Shown: positions 33,209 to 46,343, counted from the first letter of the stretch. The stretch is DNA of 64,000 nucleotides from Drechslerella dactyloides (GCA_020064725.1 JAGTWJ010000006.1:1302001-1366000), one strand, 5' to 3'. The notes: generated by a model not told the origin, from the letters alone. Numbers and translations: made by a program.

Positions 33209-36200
33209 ATGCCGCCGACATCCAACCAAACGCTCCTGAAGCACTACCATATGAACGAGCTGTTCCCCGGCGAATGGGATGAACAGGACAACGATACCGA
33301 TGGCGCACGCACACCCCCCACCAACCGCTCGCGCTCCGCATCCCCCAGCGACGGGAAAGGTCTGCGTCGCAGCCCCGCGCGCAGCACAGGCACGAACGGC
33401 AAGACGCCGTCAGGCAACCATATTCGCGTCGGCTCCGGACGCTACTCGATATTATCGGATGGCGGGATCCGTAAGATCTCCGGCGCAGGGGGGCTCAGTG
33501 TGCCCGGCGGGGAGAATAACACGCTTCTTGACGAGCCGGATCCGCTTGGCCGGAGCGACTCCGTGGTTCGAATGCTGCGGGATAACGAGATTGGCAATGT
33601 GGAGAATAACATGCGGCTGCGTGAGTCTACCTTTCCAATGTCGTGCGAATACAGCTATCCCGGACGGAGTTCGAACTGATGCGTTGATGGGACACAGGGA
33701 ACAAATATCTGATTTCCTCAAAGACGTTCTCGCCGGGCGACTTTCTCCGCGATGTCCACATGTACAGCGGCATCGGCGACCTGCAGAACGGGCTCGAACA
33801 CCTGTCCAACAGCATCAACCAAAAGTCGTCCGCGCTCAAGCTGCTCGTCTCGAACAACTTTGAGCGCTTCGTGTTGGCAAAGTCGACCATCGACTCCGTC
33901 TATAAGGAGATGCGAGCTGGGAGCACGACAATCCTTGACGACGGCACGGAGGAGCAGTCCTTCCGCCTCGTCAAGGACGACGAGTGGGGGGTCAAGAGCA
34001 TCCGCGGACCGCTGAACGAGGTCCAGGCGCAGGCGGCAGTGCTGTTCGGCCCTGTGATGGAGAACCAGGGGCGAGAAGAGAAGCTGCGCTTTCTACTCAG
34101 GAGCATCGATAGGTTCCGCGAGGTGTTCGATATGAGCGGGATCATTGTCGACGCGATCAAGCGCAAGGATTACGACACGCTCAAGGAAGAGTACTTCAAG
34201 GCGAAGAGCACGATTGAGAGCGCCAGAGCGATACTGATCCCCGGCCGACAGCCGACGGAGCTGGATATCCATCGCATTATCATCGCGGAGAGGATGTGGG
34301 CCGAAGTGGAGGAGGTCATCAAAGACTACAAGAGAGATACCTACCGGCGTCTCATGGAGACAAGCCAGGACGACAACTTTCTCGATCTCATCGCGTGAGT
34401 GGCGTCTCCTTCGATGTGATGCTTGTGATAGTACTGACAGACCACATAGCATTCTACTGGAGCTTGGAGCGGATGAGAACCCGATATGGGTATGGCTGAT
34501 ATCGAGATACGACTATCTGAAGGGCAAGATCACGACAAACTTTGAGCGGTCTCGCATGGAGATCGAAGGTATGCATACAAATTCTCCAGTAAACATGGCT
34601 ACCAGCTGACATGACGACTATCTAGCTCTTCGGAGACGGGTTGCAGCTGCACCTGAACCCGCGCCAGATGTGTACGCACACTACCTGAGATCGCCAATGC
34701 GACGCAATGCGGATGGTTACGACACTCCCCTGGTAATGGCGTTCTGGGAACTGTTGAAGTCAATGATGACCTCCATGCTGTCTCCATCAGAGGGACTTCT
34801 CGGTGAGCTCGTCGGATTCTGGAATATTGCACAGAATTTTATCGACGGCAAAACGCAGAAGAACTTGCCCGTTGGCCACGCGCATGACGAAAGCGCCTTT
34901 AAACACCATCATCTGAGCGAGGATAAGGTCGCGCAGCTACGTAGGGGCGGTGAAGATTTGCTAAATTCGCTGGTCTCATCGATTACCGAGTTTTTCGCCC
35001 AGGCGCCTGTAGATGATATCACAGGGCTGCTTACGCCGTCTACGCCGCGGAGTCCCGACTCGCCGTCGCTGTCGAGCCCGTCACCTATTCCGCTGACGCC
35101 GCTATCGGCGACAATGCCGACTAGTCCGGCGTCGTGGCTGTTGTATCAAAAGAAGCCAACACCATCGAACTCCGCGCCGACTGACACCTTTGCGTTCCTT
35201 CCGCCGAATGGGAACAGTGTCGCGGGAACATTCTATCTAGCTCAGATACTGGGTATGGTGGGCACCGCAGCGGCCGACCTGGCTAAGCTTCCAATAGGAA
35301 AGAGGGCAACGGACCAGCTTCGCACAATGGTGGCTACAGCACGGGAACGAACGATTCACGGGGTCTGTTACGCGTGGCAGAAGGACTCGTCCAATTTCAA
35401 GCTGCTGGAGGACTGGACCCGGTCGTCGCAGAATAAAGCGATCACGAAGCTGCCAAGCCAGTTTCTGTCGGTCGAGCGCGCGATCGTGCTGGGACTGCAG
35501 GAGATTGTTCACGTGAATAGAGCTAAGGCCGATCCGAACAATCCGGCCATCACCCCGCCGGCGTCCTCGCTGGTCGCGTTTGTACGGCAGCAGTTCAAGC
35601 GGTCACTATTCGGGGCCCTGAACGGGCTATATCAGAATTCGATAATGCCGATGGATGATGTAGTCAAGGACGAAGATGAAGTGGCTGAGACCGTGAATAA
35701 CAATGCGACCTCGACGACAGCGGGGCAGTCGGGCTTGGCGTTTTCAGTGGACAAGAACGATCAGGTGGGTGATATCACGCTCTTTACTTGGAATAGCTGG
35801 AAACTTGACGGTCTGCTAACCGAATTGATGCGCGTGTGCAGAACGTGAGGATGCTGCTCACGTTGAGTAACTTGCAGGAGATAAAGCAGCTGGTGCTGCC
35901 ACAGCTGCTCGAGCAGTTTGAGAATGCATTCGGTATCCCGTTGACGGATGATGCGAACGTAAGACTGCTACCCTTGCGTTTTCGGAAACTGATCATGGAG
36001 CTAATATACTTCTTTGCAGTCTGTTAAAGATGCGCTCGCGCAGATTGACACGCAGCTGTTCGAAGCGTACACGAGACCCCGCGTGGACGCTCTAGCATCG
36101 ACGATCAAGACGGGCCTGATATCGCCAGACTGGATCCCCGCCACGAAAGCGGTAGTCGTCACGCCGTACATCCACGACGCACTGCTGCAGATCGTGCTCG

Positions 36201-36619
36201 TGCACTCGCAGGTAGTGACGACCGCGCCGACGCTCCTACAACGGATAATCTCGTTCATGCTGGAGTCGTTCTCGCAGAGCATGCTGGACACGTTCAAGGC
36301 GCACCCGACGGCTAAGTTTGGGCTTCCCGCGCTGCTGCAGGCTACGCTGGACGTGGAGTTTGTCAACCAGACGCTCGGGCAATTTGTAACGCAGCGCGCA
36401 CAGACTCTGCAGAGCGAGATATATGTCGAGCTCGATCAGCGCAGCGACGGGCCGAGCCGCGCCGCGCTGCATAGGGAGCTGGCGGATTTGAGGAACGTGC
36501 TGATGGGACTGAGGAGGAATACACGCGCGGAGTTCCTATGCTTCCGACAGAAGAAAGCCGGCGGCGGAGGAATGACAGATAGCAGGAGCAGACCAGGAGG
36601 ATCAGTCGGGGGCGGCTAG
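33209..36619 (+). CDS. SEC5: Exocyst complex component Sec5
   Basis: Six exons: 33209-33620, 33698-34394, 34450-34568, 34626-35764, 35842-35958 and 36020-36619, joining to 3,084 nt (1,027 residues). Sec5 is a rod-like subunit of the octameric exocyst, which tethers secretory vesicles to the plasma membrane at hyphal tips and septa. Residues 1-135 are low-complexity. The conserved Sec5 start follows: FSPGDFLRDVHMYSGIGDL, then LEHLSNSINQKSSALKLLVS and NNFERFVLAKSTIDSVYKEM, the coiled-coil region. The rest is a chain of helical bundles (for example EVFDMSGIIVDAIKRKDYD and SRYDYLKGKITTNFERSR). A Ser/Pro-rich insert sits near residues 600-660, and the C-terminus ends in a Gly/Ser-rich tail. All five introns are GT..AG. 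Length fits filamentous-fungal Sec5. Confidence 0.9.
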
Positions 36620-37331
36620 GCGCCGCCTCGTGGCCTGCGTACTTCCTGGGGAGATCGGTATGCGGAGCGGGTGGAGGGTCTCAGGCGGCCGCCAGGGCGA
36701 AAAACGGCACCGACGACACCGACGACACCGACGACGCCGCGGGAGGGAAGGCATCGCGGGTTCGCTCGGTAGTGGTGTTGAGGGTGGATATTGGCTCTTT
36801 GAATTGCCGCTAGGTGTATTGATTGGTTTCTTTTGTGATTTGATTCTACGATTGGCGGGCGTTACCAAGACATTGGATTCTTGCGATCGGTTGTGTAAGA
36901 TCTATGGAAGGATGTTCATGTATGTATTATATGCCACGGAGATATTCCAGCAATCGCATGGAATGGCCATGTCCGGATCCGGGATAGTCATCGTTCCACG
37001 GAGATTACAATGACGTCTCAACGTGATGCCGCTGTTTACGTACAAAGACGGGTAGGCTGCCGCAGACAGCAGGTGGTGATGATTGTGATTGGTAATGTTC
37101 ACGCAGGTGAAAGGCAGGATGAGTCAATTGTTCTTCGGCGCGAGAGCTCGCAACGTGCATTTAAAAGTTGCTCGCATTCGCTTGGGCTTGACATCATACG
37201 ATAGACGGCTACAGCCACACCAATCCGCGCTGCAACTTACCCACCCTTCTACGCCGCGAAAACCATCTGCGTATCGATTCCCCGCTTCGCAATACTCCAT
37301 ATATACCAGATTGGATCGGAAAGACACCGCA
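36620..37331. other. Intergenic between SEC5 and the HAD phosphatase
   Basis: No gene seen. Holds the SEC5 3' UTR and the promoter of the next gene. Confidence 0.5.
36708..36734. repeat. 9-bp tandem repeat in the SEC5 3' region
   Basis: CACCGACGA occurs three times in direct succession about 90 bases after the SEC5 stop codon. Confidence 0.85.
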
Positions 37332-38224
37332 ATGGCCTCCGACGCGCTGCCTTCGTCGTCTGCGACGGACGACCGCCTCGTCTTCTTCTTCGACATCGAC
37401 AACTGCGTATGATATACACTCCCATCCGCTCCATTCTGATATCAGATACAAGAGACGATGCTAACATGGAACGTATGCGCGCAGTTATACTCCCGCAACC
37501 TCCAGATCCACAACAAGATGCAAGTCCTCATCGACGACTACTTTGAACGCCACCTCTCCCTCTCACGTGAAGACGCCGCGATCCTCCACGCGCGCTATTA
37601 CCAGGACTACGGCCTCGCGCTGGACGGCCTGATCCGCCACCACCGTATCGACGCCCTCGAATACAACCGCGAGGTCGACGACGCGCTGCCGCTTGAAGAC
37701 ATCATCAAGCCGGACCCCGCGCTGCGGACGCTCCTAGAGAGCGTGGATCGCAGCCGCGTCAAGCTGTGGCTGTTCACGAATGCGTACGTGACGCATGGGA
37801 AGCGGGTGGTGAAACTGTTGGGAATCGCAGATCTGTTCGAGGGGATTACGTATTGCGATTATGCGGCGGAAGAGGGGCTGGTGTGTAAGCCAAAGGTCCA
37901 GGCGTTCGAGAAAGGTGCGTAAAAATTGTCACTCGCCATTGCGTATATCCCGATTCATCGCTTTATATTGAGAAATCGCTGACTGGTATCATTGCAGCTA
38001 TGAGGGAGGCAGCCGCGACGGACCGCGCGAAATGCTACTTTGTTGACGACAGCGGAAAGAACTGTCAAGGCGCTACGGATTTCGGCTGGACGACAGCACA
38101 TTATGTAGAAGAGGGAATGCACGCGGCTGAGAAGTGGAAAGATGCCGCAAGGTACCATATTCACCGACTGGAGGAGCTGCGGAACGTCTTCCCTGACCTG
38201 TTCAAGAAAGAGGGGGGCAGTTAG
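37332..38224 (+). CDS. HAD-family pyrimidine 5'-nucleotidase, SDT1/SSM1-like
   Basis: Three exons: 37332-37406, 37485-37914 and 37998-38224, joining to 732 nt (243 residues). Members of this haloacid dehalogenase subfamily (yeast Sdt1, Phm8) remove phosphate from pyrimidine nucleoside monophosphates and lysophosphatidate-type substrates in the cytosol. All four catalytic motifs are present: motif I FFFDIDNCLY near residue 17-26 (DxD, restored by the first splice), motif II LFTNA near 115-120, motif III lysine in VCKPKVQAF, and motif IV CYFVDDSGKNC. The mostly helical cap lies between motifs I and II (YYQDYGLALDGLIRHHRID). Length is normal. The exact substrate cannot be read from sequence. Confidence 0.9.
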
Positions 38225-38640
38225 GAAGGCAGAGGTGTCCACAGTCTGGGACAGCGAGTAGGCATATTCGCATGGCCTATAGTAGACGGCTAGCACTAGT
38301 TCATTCGTGTCGCGTGCTTTAAGCTTTACGTTTGGACAACGATACCTTGGAACGGGCATTTGTAATCGGCGGCTTATGCGAGATTCACGATAGAAGTGGC
38401 TACAAAGATACTACCCTCTGTACCTGTACGTTTAAACGTTTGTACGATAACGAGACGCAACTCTTGATTCAGGGTATAACTATTATACAGCATTCATTGC
38501 ATGCTCGCACGCACTATGGCCAACTGCTAACGGGTATGTGGCCAACGTTTATCATACCATTTTGATATCAGACCGTATGCTATCTCAAAGTGTATATACA
38601 AGAGATCTCGATATTATGAACTCAGTGACTCCGTCACTGA
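38225..38640. other. Convergent intergenic region
   Basis: Separates the 3' ends of the HAD phosphatase gene (plus) and ASK1 (minus). No gene seen. Confidence 0.5.
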
Positions 38641-40155
38641 TTACTGGTTGATGAAATCAAACTGCGAATCTCCAGCTAGCATGCTGGGACTATCTTGCAT
38701 CGACGTCTCTGCCGTCGTCTGCGTATCATCGCCACCCGCGAACCCGGCCCGAAACCCTGCAGACCGCATGATGTCATTCACGAGCATTTTGGACGCCTGT
38801 TTCGCCGGCGTCTGCATAAGACGCGATGGCGGCAGCGTGAACTGCATCGTCACCGGTGGGCTGAACCCCAATTTATTGAAGTCGTCATCATCATCGTCGT
38901 CAAAGTCGTCGTCCATGAGGAGGTCTTTTGCAGTCATGGTCTTAGGGTCTAGGTTGTCCCAACGCTTGCGCGCAGTAACCGGCGTCTTTGGGTCCCTGGG
39001 TTGTTGGACAGCGGGCTGGGGATCTGCCTTCTCCCGCGGCTTGATGTTGAAGCCGAGCCGTTTGGCAGTATTTATGGGCGAGAATACAGTGGTGATCTGT
39101 GGTGGCGGCGGGGAGGACATGGGCGAGGAGTCTGCATACGATGCGATGACGCGGTGCTTGGGTGTCACGGTTGTGGCAGACACCTTTCGCGGCGTCTTCC
39201 GCTGCGGGGTAGCTTGGACGCGCCAATTGGTGTCGACGGCGCGGTGCAAGATGGGTTCCCGCTTCGTAGGGCGACGGGAGGATGCCACAGGGAGTGCGCT
39301 TGTGGCGGCACGCGCGGTAGCAGGTGCGAAGGGCGAGTCATCGTCCTCCGGGGAGTCAAGCATGCGGCGTGAGGACGGGTTTCCTCGCAGCATGTCCGGT
39401 GTCGTAGGCGGGTCGAGAAGCGACGACTTGCTGTCTTGAAGATTGAGTGCTTCCATGCTGGCAGGGAGTCGCGGCGGGGTCATCGATTCGTCCATGGAGT
39501 CGTCGAGGGACATTCTACGTCGCGGCGCCTGTTGCTGGCTGCGGACTTCCTTCTTGAGCTTGTCGTATGGAGACTGCATCGCCGCCCACTTCGTTGGTTG
39601 CTTTCCGGATTCAGGGCGCTTAGGCTTGCTTCCCGTGAGGTTCATAGACGCGAGGATGGACTCGTCTTCGAATTCGTGATCCGTGGAGTCGGTATCTTCG
39701 TCTTGGAGGGTCATCGTGTGGTCTTCCCGTTCGCCTTCACCGTCACCGCCCTGCATGGCTGTCGTCTCCGTTTGGTCGACGGTATGCTCCGTCTCGTCAT
39801 CATCACGGGTCTCCTCGAACGTCTCCTCGGTCGTCATGGTGGCTTCTTCTTCGGGCCGACTCTCGTAGGTGCCGATAGCGACGTCCGCAGAGTCCTCAAA
39901 AAATCCTTTCCAGAAGGAAATGCCCTCGCAGAGATCGCGTGAGTGTTCCGCATAGCGATCGACTATGGGCATTATGGAGTGGGTAATTATCCGGTGGCAT
40001 TGGCTGAAGTTGCGGTCGATTTCCTGCATCGTGAGCGTGATCGATTGCTCAAGCCGCTCAAGCTCCTCTGTGAGGGAGAGTTGGCGCGGAGCTGCAGCGC
40101 TGGACCCAGCCATTGGTCCGGAAGGCTGGATGATCTGAGAGAGCGGACGGGACAT
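38641..40155 (-). CDS. ASK1: DASH complex subunit Ask1
   Basis: Single exon, 504 residues from the ATG at 40155; an in-frame ATG further upstream (40269) would add 38 residues without family support. Ask1 is a subunit of the DASH/Dam1 ring that couples kinetochores to spindle microtubules in fungi. The conserved domain is at residues about 25-92: SLTEELERLEQSITLTMQEI, then DRNFSQCHRIITHSIMPIVD and SRDLCEGISFWKGFFE. The rest is long and low-complexity: acidic/Thr-rich (110-180), then many Ser/Thr-Pro sites suited to mitotic kinases (for example PPTTPDM, ATPQRKTPRK, SSPMSSPPPP), and a conserved LMQTPAKQASKMLVNDIMRSA-type segment near 455-480. The C-terminus is GDSQFDFINQ. Confidence 0.92.
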   Translation of the reverse strand: MSRPLSQIIQPSGPMAGSSAAAPRQLSLTEELERLEQSITLTMQEIDRNFSQCHRIITHSIMPIVDRYAEHSRDLCEGISFWKGFFEDSADVAIGTYESRPEEEATMTTEETFEETRDDDETEHTVDQTETTAMQGGDGEGEREDHTMTLQDEDTDSTDHEFEDESILASMNLTGSKPKRPESGKQPTKWAAMQSPYDKLKKEVRSQQQAPRRRMSLDDSMDESMTPPRLPASMEALNLQDSKSSLLDPPTTPDMLRGNPSSRRMLDSPEDDDSPFAPATARAATSALPVASSRRPTKREPILHRAVDTNWRVQATPQRKTPRKVSATTVTPKHRVIASYADSSPMSSPPPPQITTVFSPINTAKRLGFNIKPREKADPQPAVQQPRDPKTPVTARKRWDNLDPKTMTAKDLLMDDDFDDDDDDDFNKLGFSPPVTMQFTLPPSRLMQTPAKQASKMLVNDIMRSAGFRAGFAGGDDTQTTAETSMQDSPSMLAGDSQFDFINQ

Positions 40156-40437
40156 GGCGATGTGGAAGCGGTCCGGTTTATAGCGTGGTCCCGTATGCGG
40201 TGATGAAGCTGGTGACGTTGGAATGAATTGCTGAGCTTGGATTGGTGAGCTCCAAAATACCACGGTCAACGCACGGCGAGCTCAGACCCTTTGTTCGAAA
40301 AGTCGACATGATGACATTCGGACACGATTATGAACAATTTTGAGACGATTGGAACGTCGGCAGGAAGATATTGATATATTGGCAGCTGTCTGCGTAAAGT
40401 AGCTCTCATAAGCCTATTTTCGATTTTACAGACGAAG

Positions 40438-40818
40438 TCACAATCCGGCAGCCGTGACAAGAATAGCGGGTGCGAGGATGAAGAAGCACACCACCCACGC
40501 CACTATCGTCAACTCCGATTTCCCAAGTGCCTTGCCGTACAATACACCAGCTATCAAAAGTATAAGTTTGAAGAGTACTACGATACCATCCATGGCAGGA
40601 TGCGTTTGCCGAGCTAGTTTCCCGAGAACTGTAATGGCTGATCCCCCGAGGACTGTTAATACGGCCGCACAAGCCTCCTTCCAGGTCGTCTGTTTCACGA
40701 ACCAAAGGCCATCGTCTGAAATCTCTCTCAAAGTCGACATCTCTCGTCCCTCCTGTGTAGGTTCACTGGTTAAGGCCGGTGGGGCCACTAGCGGCGGATG
40801 TTGCTTCAAGTCAGTCAA
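40438..40818 (-). CDS. Small predicted membrane protein
   Basis: Intronless frame of 126 residues. The first 45 residues are polar (MTDLKQHPPLVAPPALTSEP onwards); then three hydrophobic segments follow: about 48-68 (AAVLTVLGGSAITVLGKLA), 76-97 (IVVLFKLILLIAGVLYGKAL) and 102-126 (LTIVAWVVCFFILAPAILVT). The regular spacing and lack of low-complexity bias make a real gene likely. It lies 282 bases downstream of the ASK1 start on the same strand. Family and role unknown. Confidence 0.55.
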   Translation of the reverse strand: MTDLKQHPPLVAPPALTSEPTQEGREMSTLREISDDGLWFVKQTTWKEACAAVLTVLGGSAITVLGKLARQTHPAMDGIVVLFKLILLIAGVLYGKALGKSELTIVAWVVCFFILAPAILVTAAGL

Positions 40819-41755
40819 CCATCATTTTTAAGATATATACGCTGGGTACCATAATCAAGTACTTCTCTTCAAACCACTTTGTGGTCTTTTATGGAAAGAA
40901 CTGTTAAGTAGGACCGTTATAGCGTTAACATGTAAAGGTTTCGCCGTCGCAGTTTAGTCTACGAGACAACTATAAGGGCAGGTTAGTAAGGCAAACTTAA
41001 GATTTGGGGACTTATATTTCAGCAGTGAACCCTCGGCGTCTGGCCTGAAACTAGCTAGGACTTACCTACTTGTAGTTGGTCGTGTGAATAGCGAATCCTA
41101 ACTTGAGATTCGTATAGATGTCGTAGACAATATGTAGCAAGGACGGAGATCAGTTGACGGGTCGTGGTCAGACCAAGGGAGAGTTATGCATGGAGATGAT
41201 TTTAGATTTGTGTGTTAATTAACGTTAAGTTCAGCTGCTGGTTCGCGAGACAAGATGAGTAGATAAATTTAAAAGATTGAGAAGGATCGTTCAGCACCGA
41301 ACAGGTGGCAACTTATGAGGAACCTGAGCACTTTCAGCGGCATTTTCTATACTAGTGACTAATGCTTCCAAATGGTCGGAGGTTTCTCTCACGACGCAAA
41401 ACTCCTCTTGACAGTCGGCCTCTGCATAGAGTACCTACAGCGTTGAAGATATCGCTCATCCCTCACAATCACCACAACCCCCCCTCTCGCTTCTCTCTCG
41501 CGCACACAAACCCACACACAATCCATCATATCTCAGCAAGGATCTAGTACTAGCTTACGAGAGAAACAACTGACGTATTGCCCAGTATCCCAACGCCATT
41601 GCAATCTCACAGCCGCTAATTAGGGCATTCGCGGCGTATACTGTCATTATATATAAGCAGCGGACGCAAACTGAGATGCCGGGTATTGTACTGGTTTATA
41701 ACCTTCAAACGCAGAACACCAAGAAACTCCATGTCTTTCTATCTAACTGGTGAAA
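40819..41755. other. Intergenic, no gene seen
   Basis: Promoter side of the small membrane-protein gene and 3' side of the RRN5-like gene. Only short frames without features. Confidence 0.45.
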
Positions 41756-44139
41756 CTACCTTGACTCTGAATCGTCTTGAGAGTCGCTATCCTCGCTCGA
41801 GCTGCTCTTTGTAGAAGCGCTGTCCGAGGCGCCGCTGTCAGATGTATCGCTGTCCGAAGAATCACTTTCCGAAGAGCTGTCATCCGAAGAGTCCCCGTCC
41901 GAGGTATCCGAGTCATCGGCGCCACTTTCCTCCTCTTCTCCCTCTTGTCTCTTCTTCCGCCTCGTATACTTTATTTTTTTATGACTCCCTTTCACTCTTC
42001 TTGGTCTCTCCATCTCCCATAGCCGGCTATAAAACTTCTGCCGCCAAATCGGCACCCATTTCCCTGCTGTCTCCCGCCATTCCTGTCTCTTCCACTTCTC
42101 CAGCCGTCGCCACGCCGCCAGCTCCGGTTCGTCGGGAATTCCGTCCTCAGCTTGCACAATGCTTTCTATGATGTCTTCTTTCCTATCCTTCCACCCGCCG
42201 AGCAGCTTCCACAGTCGCCGCTCTTCCAGCAGCGAATGCAGCTTGTCCACGGCGTTCAGATAGTTCTCGTCGTCGTCGATAAAGTGCAGTTCATCGAGGA
42301 CGTCACGGATTTGGGTTTTGCGGAGCGGCTGGCTCGAGGGGTCCGGCAGGTAGCTGAGGATATCAATCGGGGTCTGCAGGTATTTTGCCATCTCGCTCTT
42401 TCCCTTCCGCATCGTCTTACCGCCGCTCGCGTCCAAAGCATCATCCGCGAGTGACGAATCAGTGCCGCTACCATCGGAGCCGCCACCCTCGGCCTCTCGT
42501 ACAACTCTCTCTAACTCCCCGTTTTCATCCTCGGTCTCCCATCCAACCTCTTCCGAATCCTCGCTATCGCCTTGGACCTCCCGCCGTCTCCTTGCGCTAG
42601 TCGACAAGGCGTAGAACCCCCCATCCTCAAACACCTTCATCGCCTCCTCCACTTCGTCGTAGCTCATGTACTCTGGTGTCAGCCCCTTCCCCACGCCTTC
42701 CTCCCCTTTGAGGATATTCAGCTTGAGCCGCCGAGGCAGCTGGCGCCAGTACTCCTCCGACGTAGTAGGCATACCAAGCATCTTAATCGCAGCAGCTGTG
42801 TCCCGGAAAATAACTTCCGGCGGATGAACCCGCAGCCGCGACGTGTTTGTGAGCCGCTGGTTCGCTTGAAACAGCGATATATGGACGAGTCTGCGGGTGA
42901 CGGACTTTATGAGCTCGGTCATATCGTCCAGCGTGTGTTTCCGTATCGCTGGCCGTTCCGCGCTCTTACCATGCTCTGAGGCCATGAAGATCCTGCAGAG
43001 CCAGACCGTTAGTCCTCCGCTTATGTGATCAAGAAAGTCGATATCCATTCTTCCTACCTTTCAGATAATGCGACCCAATTCCACGGCTCAATCAGTGCGT
43101 CGTCTGGTCTTTCACCCGCGATCCGACTCGCCAGAATTTCCCTGGCGCTCACCACATCTACCACTTCCATCTCCTCACCCCTCTCCTTCTCCTCCAATCG
43201 CGATATATACTCCGTAATTCTATCCGCCTCATCCTCCAGTGCAACCTCGCACTCTGCGCTCACCTCCACCGCCGCGGGGATGTCTTCCATCATGAGCAGC
43301 GAAAACCGACTGCCCCTTTGTCGCGCCAGTCGTTCTTCGAGCGCGTGTCTAAGCGCGTCCAGGTATCCCTGCACCTCAATCACGCTTTTCGAAACCACCT
43401 CCGTCGCTAGTGCAACAGCATTATGTCGCCCGGTGCGAGGTAGCGCGCGAAAGAAGCGCTTCTTCTCTGCAGCCGTCCAGTGGACCCCGTTGATTTCCGA
43501 AGGGTCAAAGTCGACGACGTCCGGGTAAACTGTGCGCGTGCGAGCGTCATCAATCATCTCGTTTAACACTTCACGGTACGGCTCGTTCAGGAGCGGCTGT
43601 GCTTTGCCACGGGTAGGTTTTTTGGGCGGTGCAGGCTCGCCGGTCCCACCGACAGCCTTTTGCTGGCGGCGGGCGGCATTCGCAGCTTCTTTGTTCCGAC
43701 AGAGCGTCAGCAGTGCCGTCGGCTCCTCATCATCCGAGGTGTCGGATGTGTAGTGTTCCTCAAAGTAGAACCGTCGTCGATGCGGGGTCCCGCTGTTATC
43801 GGGCTCCTGTTCGCTGGAATCAACATCCATGACGTCAGGGTCATCGCTGCTGCCGCTATCTCTATTGCCCTGATCCTGCGTTTTTCTCTTCTTCTGCCGA
43901 CCCCGCGGGTGTGCGACATCGTTACTATCAGCGGCATCAGATGACGAGGTTGGTTCAGCAGGCCGCTTCCCCGTCATAACAACTCGAGACCCTTTCGTTG
44001 ACCTCCTCTTGCCGTAGCCATGGACTACTTCCTCACTGGCATTCATGCCAGCCGCGCCAAGTGCCATCTCTAGTTCCGCTTCCCCGTCCAACTCCTTCTC
44101 CCGCTGATCATCGTCGTCACTACTAGTGTTCCGTGCCAT
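41756..44139 (-). CDS. Rrn5-like RNA polymerase I initiation factor with SANT domain
   Basis: Two exons, 44139-43058 and 42992-41756, joining to 2,319 nt (772 residues). The GT..AG intron joins WVALSERIFMASEHGK. Rrn5 is part of the upstream activation factor that recruits RNA polymerase I to ribosomal DNA in the nucleolus. The evidence is a SANT/Myb-like domain at about residues 212-260 (NGVHWTAAEKKRFFRALPRT, then AVALATEVVSKSVIEVQGYL), flanked by long acidic and Ser-rich stretches and followed by a helical region (DDMTELIKSVTRRLVHISLF) that fits fungal Rrn5 organisation. The C-terminal 60 residues are almost only Ser, Asp and Glu. A general chromatin SANT protein is the main alternative; residue-level comparison was not possible. 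Confidence 0.7.
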
Positions 44140-46343
44140 GATAGCTTAAGCAAGGAAGGTCGAGGCGGTTGTACTCTTTCGTGTGTCCCTGGAGAAAGAG
44201 GGAGACAGAGGATATGCAGATTGAGAGGTTTCTGCCTTCGTAGGCGACTAATCAGACGGTCAAGGTGGATCGCGTATCTTCCCTCGAACCGATGCTGGTG
44301 GGTAGAAACCGTGCGAATGCATAAAGGACTCTTTAGTCTCTGAGCAGAGGTAACTAGTGCCTCTCTAGCTACTATCTGAGACTTGTAATTTCAATTCGGT
44401 GGAGAGGGTCGCGTGACGGTTTTCGTATCAGCGTCGTTACTTGAGTCTGCGACTTTGGGCGAGAGCTGGTGAGTGAGTACGTTGTGATGTGCAGTGGCTA
44501 CAATTGGAGTGACGGAGGAGAGAGATAGATCACTGCCTAGTCTGCCGTCCGTCTTAAGAACGCCTGTGAGCCGTCATCAGTCAGTGGTGTGATCTCAGGA
44601 CATCAACGGAACAAGAGCGATCGCCAGACCTAGCGCGATGGACCAACTTACAAGGCTGCTAGGCACCTGTCGAAACAGCAGCTGTCCACGAGCAGTCGAT
44701 CGGATCGCGATCATACGCATGCAAGGCTTCCTTCGTCGGCCGCGTCGCGACTTGCAACAGCCGTTGTCGTGTCCCTGTCTCTCGGGCGAGTAGTGTGAGT
44801 GGGAAGAGAGTGGTTCGGAATCAATGAACGGAAGCCCAGAACGCGAACTGTTTCGGGCGCTCGGCCCTGCGCGACGTCCGAACGTTGCACCAATTCGGAC
44901 CCACCAAAATCCAACGCCCAACACTCCGCCACCAACCAACGATCCAAGGTCTTCGCTGAAGCCGCGCGGTTGGTACCGCTGCACGGCACGTCTTCTCAGG
45001 TGTCACACCACCAATAACGTTATACCGGTCCACGGCAAGCTAACATCTTGCTATCAAGACGATAAAACACTCAATTCTTAGCTCTTGCTCACCCGCGGCG
45101 GAGCAGGCGAACCACGGTCGAGCGGCACGAACCAGGCGGTCTGTGCGCTGCAGCTCGCTAATAGAGGGGCACCTCGGCTCTTATATCCTGTGAATCCAGA
45201 TGCATGATGCCACATGGAATATTTGATATTACCCGTGATATCGAATTACAATTTGCAGGTGCAAAGGCTGACTACCTCGTACCTAGGTCTTTATCCAACG
45301 GCCTCGGGAACGTCCTCGGTAGAAATATTTTTTGCCGCCCTATAAGGGTCATAGCTCGGTGCCCACTCACGTGTGTGCGTCCACTAATGGACCAATCTGA
45401 CCCGGTGTGGTGCGTATACGAGATGGCTCTGCACGGTACAGTTCGCAGGTTGTTCCAATCCTAGATAGGTTATTCACCGTGCACAGCCAAATATCTGACA
45501 GTAATAACATGGGCTTCGTTTAGATCCACGCAATTACAAACGTGAAAAAGACGGCAGGTCTTGATAAAGGAATAAGCTCATTCTCAGTGCTAGCACAGAA
45601 AGTCGCGCTATATCCCAATACAAGCAGCCTAGCGCTCCTGCACTTAATTGCAATGCCCGTGGCCGCAGTCGTTTTGACATGGAAGCTCATCGACAACGAG
45701 ACTGCTGGTCCTGGGGAAACTATACTCAAGAAGGAAAATAATTCAAATGCAACATCTACAACACCAAATTCACAACCCATCTCAAACAGTGCATAGGTCT
45801 CCCAATCCCACATCGGCTGAGTTATTCATGGGCCTCTCTAGGTGCCACGTTATTACATCCAACCAATTCTTTGCAAAGCTTGGTTTTATACAAGCAGTCC
45901 ATTGGTCACTACTGCACCGCCACTAAAAACCCCACTAACTCTATTGCTACCAGAGGGTTTCAGTGAGCCTCGCCGCCCCATCGCGTATGCATAGAGTAAA
46001 TTACAAACTATGGCTATATGTGTTCAATGTCGTCGACAATGCAAGTCCGACGAAATACACAAGAATTACGACCAAGTGAAACCACACAGCCGACGTGCCC
46101 ACACGCACACATAATTATCTACCCAATATTATGTTTAACAAGGATAGATGTGCTTCACTAACTGCATTTGCATATTAACGTTCAGCCGGAAAGTTCTCAG
46201 ACTCAGAATTTCATCACAGTGCCATTGGCTTCACCCTCGAAGTATCTCGAAATACAGAGATATTTACCTAAAGCGACCGCCGGAATCCGAAACGCGTTGA
46301 CGAGGATAGCTCTCCACAGCGCCCTCCGGAGCTGGATATCAAG
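44140..46343. other. Gene-poor region
   Basis: About 2.2 kb. The left part is probably the RRN5-like promoter. Frames at 44984-44595 (minus) and 45542-45796 (plus, one hydrophobic stretch, 84 codons) were examined; neither has a signal peptide or domain I can support. Confidence 0.4.
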